From positions 1-64,000 of the forward strand of contig JAQYVF010000004.1 in NCBI GenBank assembly GCA_030145625.1: DNA of 64,000 bases. Reading direction: 5' to 3'. This stretch comes from Desulfocapsa sp. Lineage in GTDB: Bacteria > Desulfobacterota > Desulfobulbia > Desulfobulbales > Desulfocapsaceae. Of this stretch, positions 43,529-52,873 are shown in pieces. How positions within the stretch are numbered: the first letter of the stretch is position 1; each line of letters starts with the position of its first letter. The notes under the pieces are model-generated. The model had not been told where the DNA came from. It searched no databases and worked only from the letters and a program-made list of their open reading frames with translations. The position numbers and the translations under genes are program-made.

Positions 43529-45670
43529 TTATTCAAATTCCGCTGACCATTCGGCCCAGGAACCATCATGGACCTTGACGTTGTCGTACCCGAGATAGGT
43601 GAGTACCATGTATAATTCTGCTGCAAGCATATTGGTGTTACAGGTGGCGTAGATTTCTTTTGTTGGCGAGGGGATCATCCCTACTGTTGAGAGCAGCCAG
43701 GATAGCCTCTCTTTCGGGTAGAGTTTTCCATTGCTGTCCATAAGGGTATGCAGGGGGAAATTGATAGAATCGGGGAGAGCCCCTCCTTTTTTGGCAATGT
43801 CATCTCGATACATGTCACCATTATGCTGGGCTGCATTGCGAACATCGATAATAATTGCCTGCCCGCTTCCCATGGACTTGATGATCTCCTGGTTATTGAC
43901 AAGGAGATCCTGGGCCTGGGTTGGATATTTTTTTACTCTGGCCACCGGTGCCTTGCCCTTGCTCAGCTGATACCCATTTTCATTCCAGGCACCCATGTTT
44001 CCATCGAGAAAGGAAATTTTTTGGTGTCCGATCATTTGTAAGGCAAGAAAGGCAATTCCCCGCCCACTGTGTCCGTCATCATAGAGGACTATGCGTTTTT
44101 CAGGAGAAAGGCCAAGGCGTTTGCCTCCGAATATCTTTGCCAGTTGTTCCGGAGGCTGCATCATATATGGTGGCGTGGTGTCGGCCCCGCTCCTGAACAG
44201 GCAAAAACAGAGATGATAGGCTCCTGGAATATGGCCTTGTTCATATTGGGCTTTTGTGCGGGTGTCGAGAATTATGAGATTTTTATCTTTTTGATGTTTC
44301 TTGAGCCACTCTGCTGAGACTCGCATATCAGAATCAGGATAGATGGGAGAGAGAATAAAAGAGCGTCTTGGCTGAACCTTATCGGGCACTTGCTCATTTT
44401 TCAGGAGCACATGCCGATTGGCAACAACGGTGTCGAAAGAAACACTATCCTGGGTGAGAAAGAGTTCTTTGTTGCCATGGCAATGGTTACAGTCTGCTGT
44501 CTGCCATGTCCTGCGTTGAATGGTATGGGGTGTGGCCTTTTTATATGTTGGAAGAGCGGAAAAACGTTTCATTCCGCCAATGGTATCGCTAAAGGTATTT
44601 CGGTGAACGCCGATTTTCCGCATTAGGACGTAGCGCGGGCCTTCTTTTTCCGGATTAAGACCTATTTTGAAGTCCTTTGTCGGGGGGGAGGATTGGGAGT
44701 AGGCTAGTCCCTCTTCGTCAGTTCCGAGATGACAAGAGTTGCAGTTCTGGTATGCGGCAGCATGGCAGACAGAGCAGGAAACAGTATCCTTATGCAGAAC
44801 ATGTTCCGGAACCGGTCCCTCCAGTACTGTGCTATGACAGTCAATACATTTCGGGAGTTGATTAAAATGATATCTGCTGTCAGCCCCCTCGGCTGAAGCA
44901 TGGAATTCCTGCCCGGAGTGACAGCTGGAACAAGTCATCTTGTATTTTCGGTAATGAACATCACCCTTACCGTTTTTGCCGATAAAGTCTGTGCCTGTGG
45001 GCTGGGTGTGACAGGGGAGGCATTGAAAAACAAAATCCGGTTTTTTCTGGAAGAGGTGTCCGGATCGGAGTCCACCTCCCGACACATTCGGCCTGCTGAC
45101 GTGGCAGGAGCCGCAACTCCCCTGATGACAAATAAGACAGTTTTCCTCAAGAATCGTATTCTTGAGTTGATCGGCTTGTTCTTTGCTGCACCGTTTCTCC
45201 AGGGTCTTGTAAAGAGGTGCTGGATTCATATGCAGAGAGTTGACTGCGGTGATGGTAAGCTCCCCATGGCATTGCCCACAGGTCTCTTCGCTGTTGTTAA
45301 GGCTTGGGTCTGCCACCATGCCGTTGTGGGCAGTGTCCGGATCTGAGCTCTCGGGATTGCCGAGGTGGCAGAGTTGGCAGGGGATTTGTCCATGGGGGGT
45401 CGAGAGAAAGGCTTCATCAACAAGCATCTTTTCGTAAAGATCAAAAGGAGCCTGTTTGACCCCGTACCCGTTTCCCATCTGAAGCTCTGAAATATCCGGT
45501 TTATCTTCTCCAAAACTGATGGCGTCTGCGGTGAGTTCGTCGATCAAATCCGGGTTTGTGTGGCAGAGGGCACACTGGTTTTGTTCTGAGGAGTTACTGA
45601 AGGCCGGAGTTGTAAGAACAATGCTTAGAAAGGGAAGTATGAAAAGGGCTGCTGCTTTTGCAGAGAACAT
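43529..45670 (-). CDS. Eleven-haem cytochrome c fused to two rhodanese domains
   Basis: A 713-residue exported protein. The signal peptide ends near residue 25 (PAFS). Eleven CXXCH sites follow within the first 410 residues: CALCH, CQLCH, CGQCH, CLICH, CGSCH, CLPCH, CSSCH, CIDCH, CSVCH, CNSCH and CNHCH. Two rhodanese domains make up the rest. The first (about 430-545) has DDGHSGRG where the catalytic Cys loop should be and is probably inactive. The second has Cys677 in YATCNTNM, as in active tandem rhodaneses. I infer sulfane-sulfur or thiosulfate chemistry wired to haem electron transfer. ATG 45670 has the better spacing to AGGAG than ATG 45676. A DUF3373 barrel is encoded upstream on the same strand. 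Confidence 0.9.
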   Translation of the reverse strand: MFSAKAAALFILPFLSIVLTTPAFSNSSEQNQCALCHTNPDLIDELTADAISFGEDKPDISELQMGNGYGVKQAPFDLYEKMLVDEAFLSTPHGQIPCQLCHLGNPESSDPDTAHNGMVADPSLNNSEETCGQCHGELTITAVNSLHMNPAPLYKTLEKRCSKEQADQLKNTILEENCLICHQGSCGSCHVSRPNVSGGGLRSGHLFQKKPDFVFQCLPCHTQPTGTDFIGKNGKGDVHYRKYKMTCSSCHSGQEFHASAEGADSRYHFNQLPKCIDCHSTVLEGPVPEHVLHKDTVSCSVCHAAAYQNCNSCHLGTDEEGLAYSQSSPPTKDFKIGLNPEKEGPRYVLMRKIGVHRNTFSDTIGGMKRFSALPTYKKATPHTIQRRTWQTADCNHCHGNKELFLTQDSVSFDTVVANRHVLLKNEQVPDKVQPRRSFILSPIYPDSDMRVSAEWLKKHQKDKNLIILDTRTKAQYEQGHIPGAYHLCFCLFRSGADTTPPYMMQPPEQLAKIFGGKRLGLSPEKRIVLYDDGHSGRGIAFLALQMIGHQKISFLDGNMGAWNENGYQLSKGKAPVARVKKYPTQAQDLLVNNQEIIKSMGSGQAIIIDVRNAAQHNGDMYRDDIAKKGGALPDSINFPLHTLMDSNGKLYPKERLSWLLSTVGMIPSPTKEIYATCNTNMLAAELYMVLTYLGYDNVKVHDGSWAEWSAEFE

Positions 45671-45917
45671 GGACATCTCCTGACAGGTTGTTATGAAAAG
45701 AGTGGACCACTGTAAACGTGAGCCAACTCTTACAGCTTGCTGAGTGTTATTTGGGGAAGAACAATTCCTACCGGGCAGCAGGAGTATTTACATCAATAAA
45801 TGCTATCACAAGGGCTAAAGAAAAAACAGGAAAGAAGGATGCAAAAAGAAAAAGGGACAAGCCGATAAAGTCGACTTATCCCTAAAGAAACTGATATCGC
45901 GTCAGGCAAGGAAAGGT

Positions 45918-47654
45918 TTACCAGCGATAGACCAGGTTGACGTAGTAATTCCACATGGTGTCGGTAACCGGTAGGAAGGCATCCAGGGCTGTGAGGTCGG
46001 ATATCTTGACTGGTTCTCCCATTGGGTTGCCGCTTCCGGAGTATGCATAATCGTAGTACTGAGCTCCAAGGGAGAGGGTGAGTTTCTTATCAACCATGGG
46101 TTGATTGTAGAAAAGTTCATAGACACTACCACGGGTGGCCAGTTTACTGCCTGCTACGTTATCTTCACCGCCGGTAAATCCAAGCCAATATTGGGAACCC
46201 CAGTTGTATTCAAACCCGATGGTGCCTTCCCAGGGTAATTCGGTTTTGACACCGGCCCAGACAGAATAACCGGTACGGTCGCTCTGTTCTCCGTTGGAGT
46301 TTAAGAGGGCATCGGTGCCGAGAAACTGCATCATGGGATTCATTGATATACCGGAAGGGCGGGCATGGCTGAGAGCCAGATCGAGGAAGAAGCCGACGTC
46401 TTTGACTTTAGATTCTCCGAGCAGGGTGACGATGTCCAGAGACCCGATATTGGCAGTGGCTTCGGTACGACTGATATAGCCGCCGCTGTTCATATTCATC
46501 TGGTACTGGTCATATGAGCCGTCATTGTTAAAATCAAACCCGTTTACGGTAAAGGGCATGACAACCAGCCCGGTGAAGCCGTCAGTCACATCAAAGGCAT
46601 GGGCATACATATTGACGATCTTGGTGTTCTCATCTTCATAGAGATTGGCTATCCAGCCGCCAAACTGCATGTCGTCAACATCTGAAGAGTAGGACATGGA
46701 ATAGGAGTTTCCAGATCCTATTCCTGATTCGAAGCCAACCCCCCAGCAGAATTTGAAGTTTGCGCCGGGAATTCCGGTGACATCTGTGAGCCCGAAGCCA
46801 AGCGATGCACCATCAAACTGCCAGTTGATTCCATGGGCCATGGGAGAGCCACCAACCATACTTGAGGTACTGAATTCGGAAGGGGCACCACCCAGAGCTG
46901 GTCGTCTACCTAAAGAAAAGTGATAGGGGACCTCTCCCATATCTCCAAAATAGGTAAAGAATGCGCGTTCTACGCGAAGGGCCGAATCACTGCCGACGGA
47001 TGAAACATTCCCATCCATGGTGACGGCATTGGGAGAACCGTTAAACCACTTGACACCCGTGGAGTCGCCAAACACCTTGGCCGCTGAAAGACGTCCTACA
47101 AAAGAGAGTGAACGGGTGGGTTTCGCCTTGAGATCCAGCCGTAAGCGGCTGGTAAAGAGGGCATTGTTTTTGACAGACTGTTTTTCAACTCCCTGCTGTC
47201 GGAACACCTGTTTGAACTGTTCCATTTCAGCCGGGCTGAACTGTGTTCCGGCATAGGCCATCTGGTTGATCATGATCTGGCTGGATTGGGGCATGGTTGC
47301 CACATCCATATCTATACTGTTAAACTGGGTCTGGAGTTCCACTCCCATGGTAACCCTGTCCAGTGTGGTGTGCTTTTCTGAATCACTCAGTCGTTCATCC
47401 AGTTCGTCAATGACTTCTACAACCTCCTGGGTCTGAGCATCCTGTTTTTCTGTCATTTCAAGGGACATCTGCAGCATTTCTTCTGCAGAGACAAGACGAT
47501 CATTAAGATCCATCACAATGTTTTTTAACATTTCAATTTCATTGAGAAGTTCTTGCTGCGACACCGTTGGCGACCCGGCCAGGGCAGAGCCGGAAAAGGC
47601 TTGTACGGAAAGCAGTACACTGGTGAGGCCGATTATCCCATAACGCTTTATCAT
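45918..47654 (-). CDS. DUF3373 outer-membrane beta-barrel protein
   Basis: A 578-residue protein with a signal peptide (1-26, ALA). A short coiled coil (about 30-95; LLNEIEMLKNIVMDLNDRLV) is followed by a long beta-rich region ending NLVYRW, an outer-membrane insertion signal. The family DUF3373 is often encoded beside multihaem cytochromes in electron-transferring bacteria. Its function is not established; a porin is the best guess. It lies 248 bp upstream of the cytochrome-rhodanese gene on the same strand, so the two may form an outer-membrane electron or sulfur conduit (inference). Confidence 0.8.
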   Translation of the reverse strand: MIKRYGIIGLTSVLLSVQAFSGSALAGSPTVSQQELLNEIEMLKNIVMDLNDRLVSAEEMLQMSLEMTEKQDAQTQEVVEVIDELDERLSDSEKHTTLDRVTMGVELQTQFNSIDMDVATMPQSSQIMINQMAYAGTQFSPAEMEQFKQVFRQQGVEKQSVKNNALFTSRLRLDLKAKPTRSLSFVGRLSAAKVFGDSTGVKWFNGSPNAVTMDGNVSSVGSDSALRVERAFFTYFGDMGEVPYHFSLGRRPALGGAPSEFSTSSMVGGSPMAHGINWQFDGASLGFGLTDVTGIPGANFKFCWGVGFESGIGSGNSYSMSYSSDVDDMQFGGWIANLYEDENTKIVNMYAHAFDVTDGFTGLVVMPFTVNGFDFNNDGSYDQYQMNMNSGGYISRTEATANIGSLDIVTLLGESKVKDVGFFLDLALSHARPSGISMNPMMQFLGTDALLNSNGEQSDRTGYSVWAGVKTELPWEGTIGFEYNWGSQYWLGFTGGEDNVAGSKLATRGSVYELFYNQPMVDKKLTLSLGAQYYDYAYSGSGNPMGEPVKISDLTALDAFLPVTDTMWNYYVNLVYRW

Positions 47655-47962
47655 GATTTCTCCCTTTGCAGAAACAGTGCAATTAGATGGTAACTGTTCC
47701 TAATTTAATGCTTTCTATTCTCCTCCATGGATTTAATAGAGAATTTTCTTCTTTGTCAAGGGGAAAGGCGGTTTTTTTATGGAGTAAGAGCAGGTAAAGT
47801 CTTTCCTTGTTTGCTTAAATAGGTTGCTGAAAACATGGACATTTTGTCTTTCTTCTTTTCATTTTCAGTGGAGTGGTGCTATACTCACCAAAACTTGGGC
47901 AATTGTGTCGAAGAAATCGGTTAGGGTGTAGTAGTGGAGAAAGAAGTTTAGTTGGAGGGAGA

Positions 47963-48862
47963 ATGGGAATACGATCAAAGTTTATTACAATAATTACGGT
48001 GTTGAGCCTGTTGGCAACCCTTGCTATCGGTTATACGAGTTATATGCTGAGTCGGCAGAGTGCTATTGCTGAAGCCAAGAGTAAAGGGGAAATTATTTTC
48101 AATTACATCGAGGCAAGTTCAAAATTTTTCAGCAAATATCAGTATCCTCTGATTATGGAACAGATTACGGATAAGGACAGATTCTATCCTGAACTGATGT
48201 CCAAGTTCGTAGTTAATCGTATGGAATATGAGATTTTTGAGGAAACCCTTGAAGGATATCAGTTTAAGCAGGCCACTCTTGACCCGCTGTGGCCGGATAA
48301 TAAGGCTGATCAGGATGAAGAAAAAGTCATTTCTTATTTTAGTGCCAATCCTGATGCTGTTGTGCAGGAAGGTGTAATGGATAAGGAGGGGAAAAAGTTT
48401 TTTTATACTGCAAAGCCTATCACGGTGAATAAGGGCTTCTGTCTGACCTGTCATGGTGACCCGGCTGATGCCCCTGAGGACCAGCGAGATATTTACGGTG
48501 TCGAGAATGGTTACAACTGGCAAATGGATGATACGGTGGGAACTTCCATTGTTTATATCTCTATTTCCAAGGCCCTGGCCGATGCCAAGCATTCTGCTTT
48601 GAAGATTTTTCTTGTGGGTATTGGCTGCCTGCTTGTAACCATCATCTGTATCTGGGTGTTTCTTGATCGCTCGGTGGTTGCGCCGATTATTCACCTTTCC
48701 GAATCCGCCAAGGATATCAGTATCGGTAAAAATCTCTGTGATTCCATCCATACTGACTCCAATGACGAGATCGGTGGTCTTGCCAACTCCATTGATCGAA
48801 TGAGGATCAGCGTTAATAAACTGTTGAAACGCAGTTGCCCGGATCGGAAGAATACGAAATAG
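47963..48862 (+). CDS. Tll0287-like (DUF3365) haem sensor with HAMP, copy 2
   Basis: A 299-residue paralogue of the protein at 24679-25557. Order: helix (7-28), DUF3365 domain with CLTCH (160-164), helix (about 208-231), HAMP-like segment, then an immediate end (MRISVNKLLKRSCPDRKNTK). ATG 47963 follows TTGGAGGGAG. As in the paralogue no kinase or chemoreceptor output domain is present. It is divergent from the DUF3373 gene, which with the cytochrome-rhodanese fusion may be what it regulates or serves. A terminator follows at once. Confidence 0.85.
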   Translation: MGIRSKFITIITVLSLLATLAIGYTSYMLSRQSAIAEAKSKGEIIFNYIEASSKFFSKYQYPLIMEQITDKDRFYPELMSKFVVNRMEYEIFEETLEGYQFKQATLDPLWPDNKADQDEEKVISYFSANPDAVVQEGVMDKEGKKFFYTAKPITVNKGFCLTCHGDPADAPEDQRDIYGVENGYNWQMDDTVGTSIVYISISKALADAKHSALKIFLVGIGCLLVTIICIWVFLDRSVVAPIIHLSESAKDISIGKNLCDSIHTDSNDEIGGLANSIDRMRISVNKLLKRSCPDRKNTK

Positions 48863-48885
48863 TAAAAGAGTTTCATCTGAGTTTG

Positions 48886-48923
48886 AAAGGCCGTTGCAGC
48901 AATTGCTGTAACGGCCTTTTTTT
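48886..48923 (+). terminator. Rho-independent terminator
   Basis: AAAGGCCGTTGCAGC pairs with GCTGTAACGGCCTTT around AATT, followed by a T run. It begins 24 bp after the haem-sensor stop codon. Confidence 0.93.
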
Positions 48924-49292
48924 ATGGTGCATGGGGGGACTCGAAGTGTGTGATTTCCCTTCTGTGCAGTAACCGGATTAGTCAGCTACCTACTACTGGA
49001 GAAGAAGTGCTCCAGGATTGCTGATGATCAGTGGGCTGTCTGTGAAAATGCTGAGAAAGTGACCCAAGCAATGCAGGCTAACCATCATCGTGATGTAGAT
49101 GCTTCTCGATTTATAATCTGCTGAAATTCAAAGGTTGCCGGGGCAGTTAAATTTTTGAGATGAATTTTTCATAGATCTCTTGGTAGAAGCACATCTTTTG
49201 TTATAGGATTGTATAACGTTTTGGTTATTGAAGGAGAAGACGTTTGGTATGGCTGTTTAAGGTCTTAACTTTAGAGGAAAGGAGAAAATCAG
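48924..49292 (+). promoter_or_regulatory. Intergenic region with possible promoter of the barrel gene
   Basis: 369 bp without a gene. A weak sigma-70-like pair, TTGGTA at 49180-49185 and TATAGG at 49202-49207 (16-bp spacer), precedes the small barrel gene. A hairpin CTGGAG/CTCCAG lies near 49000. Nothing else stands out. Confidence 0.35.
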
Positions 49293-49970
49293 ATGAAGAC
49301 AAAGAGGGTGTTGTATACGTTAGCGATATGTGGGTCTTTAACTCTGCTGCCTGCCTTGGCCGGCGCTCAGGATAATGATAACTACTTTACCGTTTCCGGC
49401 GGTATTGGCTGGGCACCGGATATTGAACGCACTGTTGGCAATGGCAGTCGTAATGCGACTATTGAATTTGAATCTCCTTATGGGTTGAGCGCAGCTTACG
49501 GGCGTACGATTGGCTCCTGGCTACGGCTGGAGGGTGAATTTAGCTTTATCAAGGCAGAGATAGATGAGGTGACAGGACATTTCGGTCAAGACACCGATGA
49601 GGTTGGTCGTGATCGCTTTTATAACATGATGGTTAACGCACTGGCCAACTTTGAAAACAGCACAGACTTTACACCGTTTGTTGGAGGTGGTATCGGTGCC
49701 GTCTATGCCCAGCACAATGTGACCTTTGATCCCGATATTGTCGATAACATACCGGCGGTGGATTCAAATGATTATGACTGGGCCTTGGGCTACCAATTGA
49801 TGGCCGGTGTGGGCTGGGAGTTTGAACCGGGAATGACTTTGGACGTTATGTACCGGTTTTTCGGTGTTGAATCACGCGATTATACTCAGGATAATGTAGT
49901 GGCAAGTGACGTTGAACTGGACCCTACTTACATCCATATGATTATGTTCGGAATGCGATTCGCATTTTAG
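49293..49970 (+). CDS. Outer-membrane beta-barrel protein (OmpA/OmpW-like)
   Basis: A 225-residue protein after AAAGGAGAAAATCAG. The signal peptide is residues 1-25 (AGA). The mature part is an eight-strand barrel pattern of alternating residues (FTVSGGIGWAPDIE; LRLEGEFSFIKAEIDEV; GMTLDVMYRFFGV) ending FGMRFAF, a classic terminal Phe signal. There is no peptidoglycan-binding OmpA domain. Similar small barrels serve as surface adhesins or pores of unknown substrate. It converges on the glycosidase-like gene. Confidence 0.82.
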   Translation: MKTKRVLYTLAICGSLTLLPALAGAQDNDNYFTVSGGIGWAPDIERTVGNGSRNATIEFESPYGLSAAYGRTIGSWLRLEGEFSFIKAEIDEVTGHFGQDTDEVGRDRFYNMMVNALANFENSTDFTPFVGGGIGAVYAQHNVTFDPDIVDNIPAVDSNDYDWALGYQLMAGVGWEFEPGMTLDVMYRFFGVESRDYTQDNVVASDVELDPTYIHMIMFGMRFAF

Positions 49971-50257
49971 AGGTCTGTAATTCCCTAGGCTGAGAGTGCA
50001 TCGCTTGAGTAAAAACGATCTCTTTTCAAGGTACCCGCTAGTTTATCGTGCAACTCTGATCACTCTTGTCGGTACAGGTGAGAACTCCTCCGCAGTACTG
50101 CGCGATACAACTGACTGAATTGCTATTGGTGTATTCTACCAGGTAGGATTCTGTATATGGAGTAGAGCCAAGGTAGCAGTAGTATTGCTCAGAGGTGAAT
50201 TATTTTTTTGGTTGTTTCAAGCATAAACGCACTAGTCCTGTGGGCTGAAGAGTGGAA

Positions 50258-50306
50258 AACGACTCGGGCTCAATGAAGATGACTCCTGAATTGAGCCCGA
50301 GTCGTT
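50258..50306. terminator. Perfect 17-bp hairpin between convergent genes
   Basis: AACGACTCGGGCTCAAT pairs exactly with ATTGAGCCCGAGTCGTT around a 15-base loop. On the minus strand it is followed by TTTT, so it can end the glycosidase-like transcript. A solitary CAAGGTACCC at 50027-50036, resembling the MITE right end, lies upstream. The remaining 49971-50461 holds nothing else I can call. Confidence 0.7.
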
Positions 50307-50461
50307 ACAATTGCGGCAGGAAATATGTCGATTTTTGCTTTGCTTGCTCTGCAATGCAGATATCTTGACCCCTGACGGAGATGTTCGGGAGCTGCAAGGT
50401 TAAGGGTGTAGCCGGGTGAGAGAGTGATGCATTGAGGTGATAATGTTAGTTTAAGCAGTGG

Positions 50462-51457
50462 TTACTTGTCATACCTTATCGGTGCCATGCGGACGAAGGT
50501 CTTGCTCCCTTCCCTATTGTACAAGAACCATTTTCCTGCACTTTTATCTAAGAATATGGTTATGCCTCCCTGGCGTGCAAAGTCGTTCCATGTTCTTGTT
50601 TTGCTCAGTTGGTCCGGGAAGTCTGCAGGAGCCGTATACGCCTCAATTCGTTTCCAGTTGTTCCTTTTCTGGAAGAACATCAAAATCTTGTCGTCTGATA
50701 GTTGGTGAATATCTCCGCCAGTGCCGAAAAAACGTTTTTCTTCCAGCAGTTGCCGAGTGCTAGTAAAAGATGTTGGAGAATCTCCTGTGGCCAGACAAAG
50801 CTGCCAGTCTGTAACCCGCAGGCCTTTGGCAAAATAATAGAGTGACCATTTGCCATCTTTGTACATGATGCCGGTGGGACCGAGTTCGTCTCCATAACCG
50901 ATGACATTACTGTTGCTGTGATCCAGAACCAAAGTCGGCTCACTGAAATGTTTTCCGTCGGAAGATGTGACCAGGTGTACATCGGCCCACACTTGATCTG
51001 TGGTGGCATTTTTCGTGGACACGGTGTTGATGTAGAGATAGATCCTGCCGTCGATCAAGACCGCCTTGGCTCCGAATAGGCCTTCTTCGACATTATTGCT
51101 TGGTGACCAGGAGAGTATCGGATTACCATCATACTTGGTGAAGTCAATGCCGTTGGAACTTGTTGCCAGGCCCAGCTTTCTGTGTGCCGGTCCTTTGTCA
51201 TGATCACGTTTCCCATCAGACCCGATATAGTAAAGATAGTAGGTTCCAGAGAGCTTTACGAGAGTGCATGGAGTGATCGCTCCGGGGAGGGAGTCATCCC
51301 AGGACCCTTGTGGGCCCAAGCGTAGTCCGATAATCTCTCTCTGGGGGGACCAATCACCTCTTTCAGGAATCAAAATTTCGGCATGAGATACGGAACTTAA
51401 TGTCAAGATGATTATCAATAGAAATGGTAGGACTCGGTTGATATTGTTAAGCTGCAT
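50462..51457 (-). CDS. Five-bladed beta-propeller glycosidase-like protein
   Basis: A 331-residue exported protein. The signal peptide is about 1-26 (VSHA). The mature part has propeller blades of the GH43/GH32-like fold: LVKLSGTYYLYYIGSDGKRD, KAVLIDGRIYLYINTVS, GIMYKDGKWSLYYFAKG and LSDDKILMFFQKRN. The acidic catalytic trio of GH43 cannot be assigned with confidence from this view. ATG 51457 is used because a longer start adds residues before the signal peptide. It may hydrolyse or merely bind polysaccharide in the periplasm or outside. It is monocistronic. Confidence 0.7.
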   Translation of the reverse strand: MQLNNINRVLPFLLIIILTLSSVSHAEILIPERGDWSPQREIIGLRLGPQGSWDDSLPGAITPCTLVKLSGTYYLYYIGSDGKRDHDKGPAHRKLGLATSSNGIDFTKYDGNPILSWSPSNNVEEGLFGAKAVLIDGRIYLYINTVSTKNATTDQVWADVHLVTSSDGKHFSEPTLVLDHSNSNVIGYGDELGPTGIMYKDGKWSLYYFAKGLRVTDWQLCLATGDSPTSFTSTRQLLEEKRFFGTGGDIHQLSDDKILMFFQKRNNWKRIEAYTAPADFPDQLSKTRTWNDFARQGGITIFLDKSAGKWFLYNREGSKTFVRMAPIRYDK

Positions 51458-52002
51458 GAGATTGTAGTCCTTTGGTTGCTGCAACACTCAAAATGTGGAG
51501 TGTGCTCTGTAAATTTTACAGGAGAACATAAGATTTTGAATTTTCAGCAATTGAAACGGACAGCTTTTTTTGCAAAATACTTGAGGAAATAGCGATTCAT
51601 CATTTGCTTAGGTATAGTCCACTGTGTTTCTGCACAACGGCTCTTCGTTTTTTCTTTTTGATTGTTTGGCAAAGTTGATAATCTGAAAGGAGAGCTCATG
51701 GCATTTTCCTGACATATTCTTTTTTTATAAAAAAGATGATACACTAATCTTAGGTGAAGTGCATTTTGTATGTTATTGAAATGCTCTTGCCAAAAACGTT
51801 GTGACTAGGGAGATGATGCTCTTAAATGTGTATTGTTTCAATGTGTTAATCGCTGGTTTGGCTTCTTGGTGAAATGATATGGGTTAACTCGCAGTAATTT
51901 TGTAACACTCTTGGTTGTGCCGGGGCATGCAATATGTCGGAGTTGGTGGCTCAGGCAGAAATTCAGTTAACGTGAATTGCAGGTGACGAGGAGCAGAGCA
52001 AG
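51458..52002. other. Divergent A/T-rich intergenic region
   Basis: About 545 bp between the glycosidase-like gene and the peptidase gene. It is strongly A/T-rich, more so than its neighbours. A 66-codon frame at 51544-51744 lacks a ribosome site and family signal. Promoters for both flanking genes should lie here, but none is clear. Confidence 0.45.
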
Positions 52003-52635
52003 ATGGATAGGCGTGATTTTATTAAAATATCATCGACAACAGTTGGATTGAGTATCCTGGGGTTAAGCAGTAGTGCTCAAGCAATATTAAATTGCACTCC
52101 CTTCAATGTTCAAGGTCTACAACAATGTGAAGTTGGTATTGATTCAACAATTACAGTCATACCTTCTTCCGCCACTGGTGGCCAGTATCTGTCTCAATGG
52201 TGCTGGGCGGCCTGTCTGGAAATGATTTTCAACTATCAAGGTCTTAACCTCTCTCAAGAGGTCATTGTGCAACAGACGTGGGGCAATATTAAAAAAATGC
52301 CGGGGCAGCCACGGCATATCCTTGCGGATTTAAATCGAAACTGGCGTGATTCCAGTCGTACAAGGTTTTTTGTATCAGGTGGATGTTATTCCAATAATTT
52401 GAAAACTGTCTCACAGGATCTGTCTCAGGATTTACCTTTGATCATAGGAAATTCGGGGCATACCATGGTTCTGACGGCAATGAAATATGAGATGGATAAA
52501 TGGGGAAATGGGCATGTTATAGAAGCTGAAGTGAAAGATCCCTGGCCGGGGCAAGGAGAACGAACACTCTCAGCTGAAGATTGGTTGGGTACCTCTTTTC
52601 TTGCATGCGTACGAGTCACTTGTGACTGTATCTAG
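52003..52635 (+). CDS. Tat-exported papain-like cysteine peptidase (AvrRpt2-type fold)
   Basis: A 210-residue protein. The N-terminus MDRRDFIKIS with a hydrophobic stretch to SSSAQA (about 27) is a twin-arginine signal. The peptidase core has QWCWAAC with Gln65 and Cys67, His153 in NSGHTMVL and Asp179 in VKDPWPG, the expected Cys-His-Asp order of papain-like C39/C70 relatives. Residues 120-130 and the C-terminus carry extra cysteines (GGCYS, CVRVTCDC) that may form disulfides. Known AvrRpt2-like proteins are secreted proteases; the substrate here is unknown. The gene stands alone with A/T-rich surroundings, so recent acquisition is possible. Confidence 0.75.
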   Translation: MDRRDFIKISSTTVGLSILGLSSSAQAILNCTPFNVQGLQQCEVGIDSTITVIPSSATGGQYLSQWCWAACLEMIFNYQGLNLSQEVIVQQTWGNIKKMPGQPRHILADLNRNWRDSSRTRFFVSGGCYSNNLKTVSQDLSQDLPLIIGNSGHTMVLTAMKYEMDKWGNGHVIEAEVKDPWPGQGERTLSAEDWLGTSFLACVRVTCDCI

Positions 52636-52636
52636 A

Positions 52637-52750
52637 GCCTATTCGAGAATGCCCTTTCTCCCCAACTCTTCGGAATTCGCAGAAAATAATTCTCGCAATG
52701 TCAAGCAGATGGCTGTGCTTGATATTGCGAGAATTTCTCGATTTTAGAAG
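52637..52750 (+). repeat. Diverged relative of the MITE-like element, with strong hairpin
   Basis: GAATGCCCTTTCTCCCCAAC then TCTTCGG resembles the left third of the 141-bp element, and CTCGATTTTAGAAGAAAG its right third. The middle is replaced by a 20-bp stem with one mismatch (52688-52707 with 52716-52735). It begins just after the peptidase stop codon and could serve as its terminator. Confidence 0.5.
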
Positions 52751-52873
52751 AAAGCCCTATTCTCTGACAAGCTCCTAGTGTGTAATAATATCAGCATCCT
52801 CCCTGGCGGTGGGGCATCAATTCTTTTTTGGTCCTCCGGTGTTTTTGTGCACCCTGTTGTACGAAATGCTGAG

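Noticed and set aside
51544..51744. 66-codon minus-strand frame in the A/T-rich gap
   Set aside because: It lacks a ribosome site and family signal and lies where promoters are expected.
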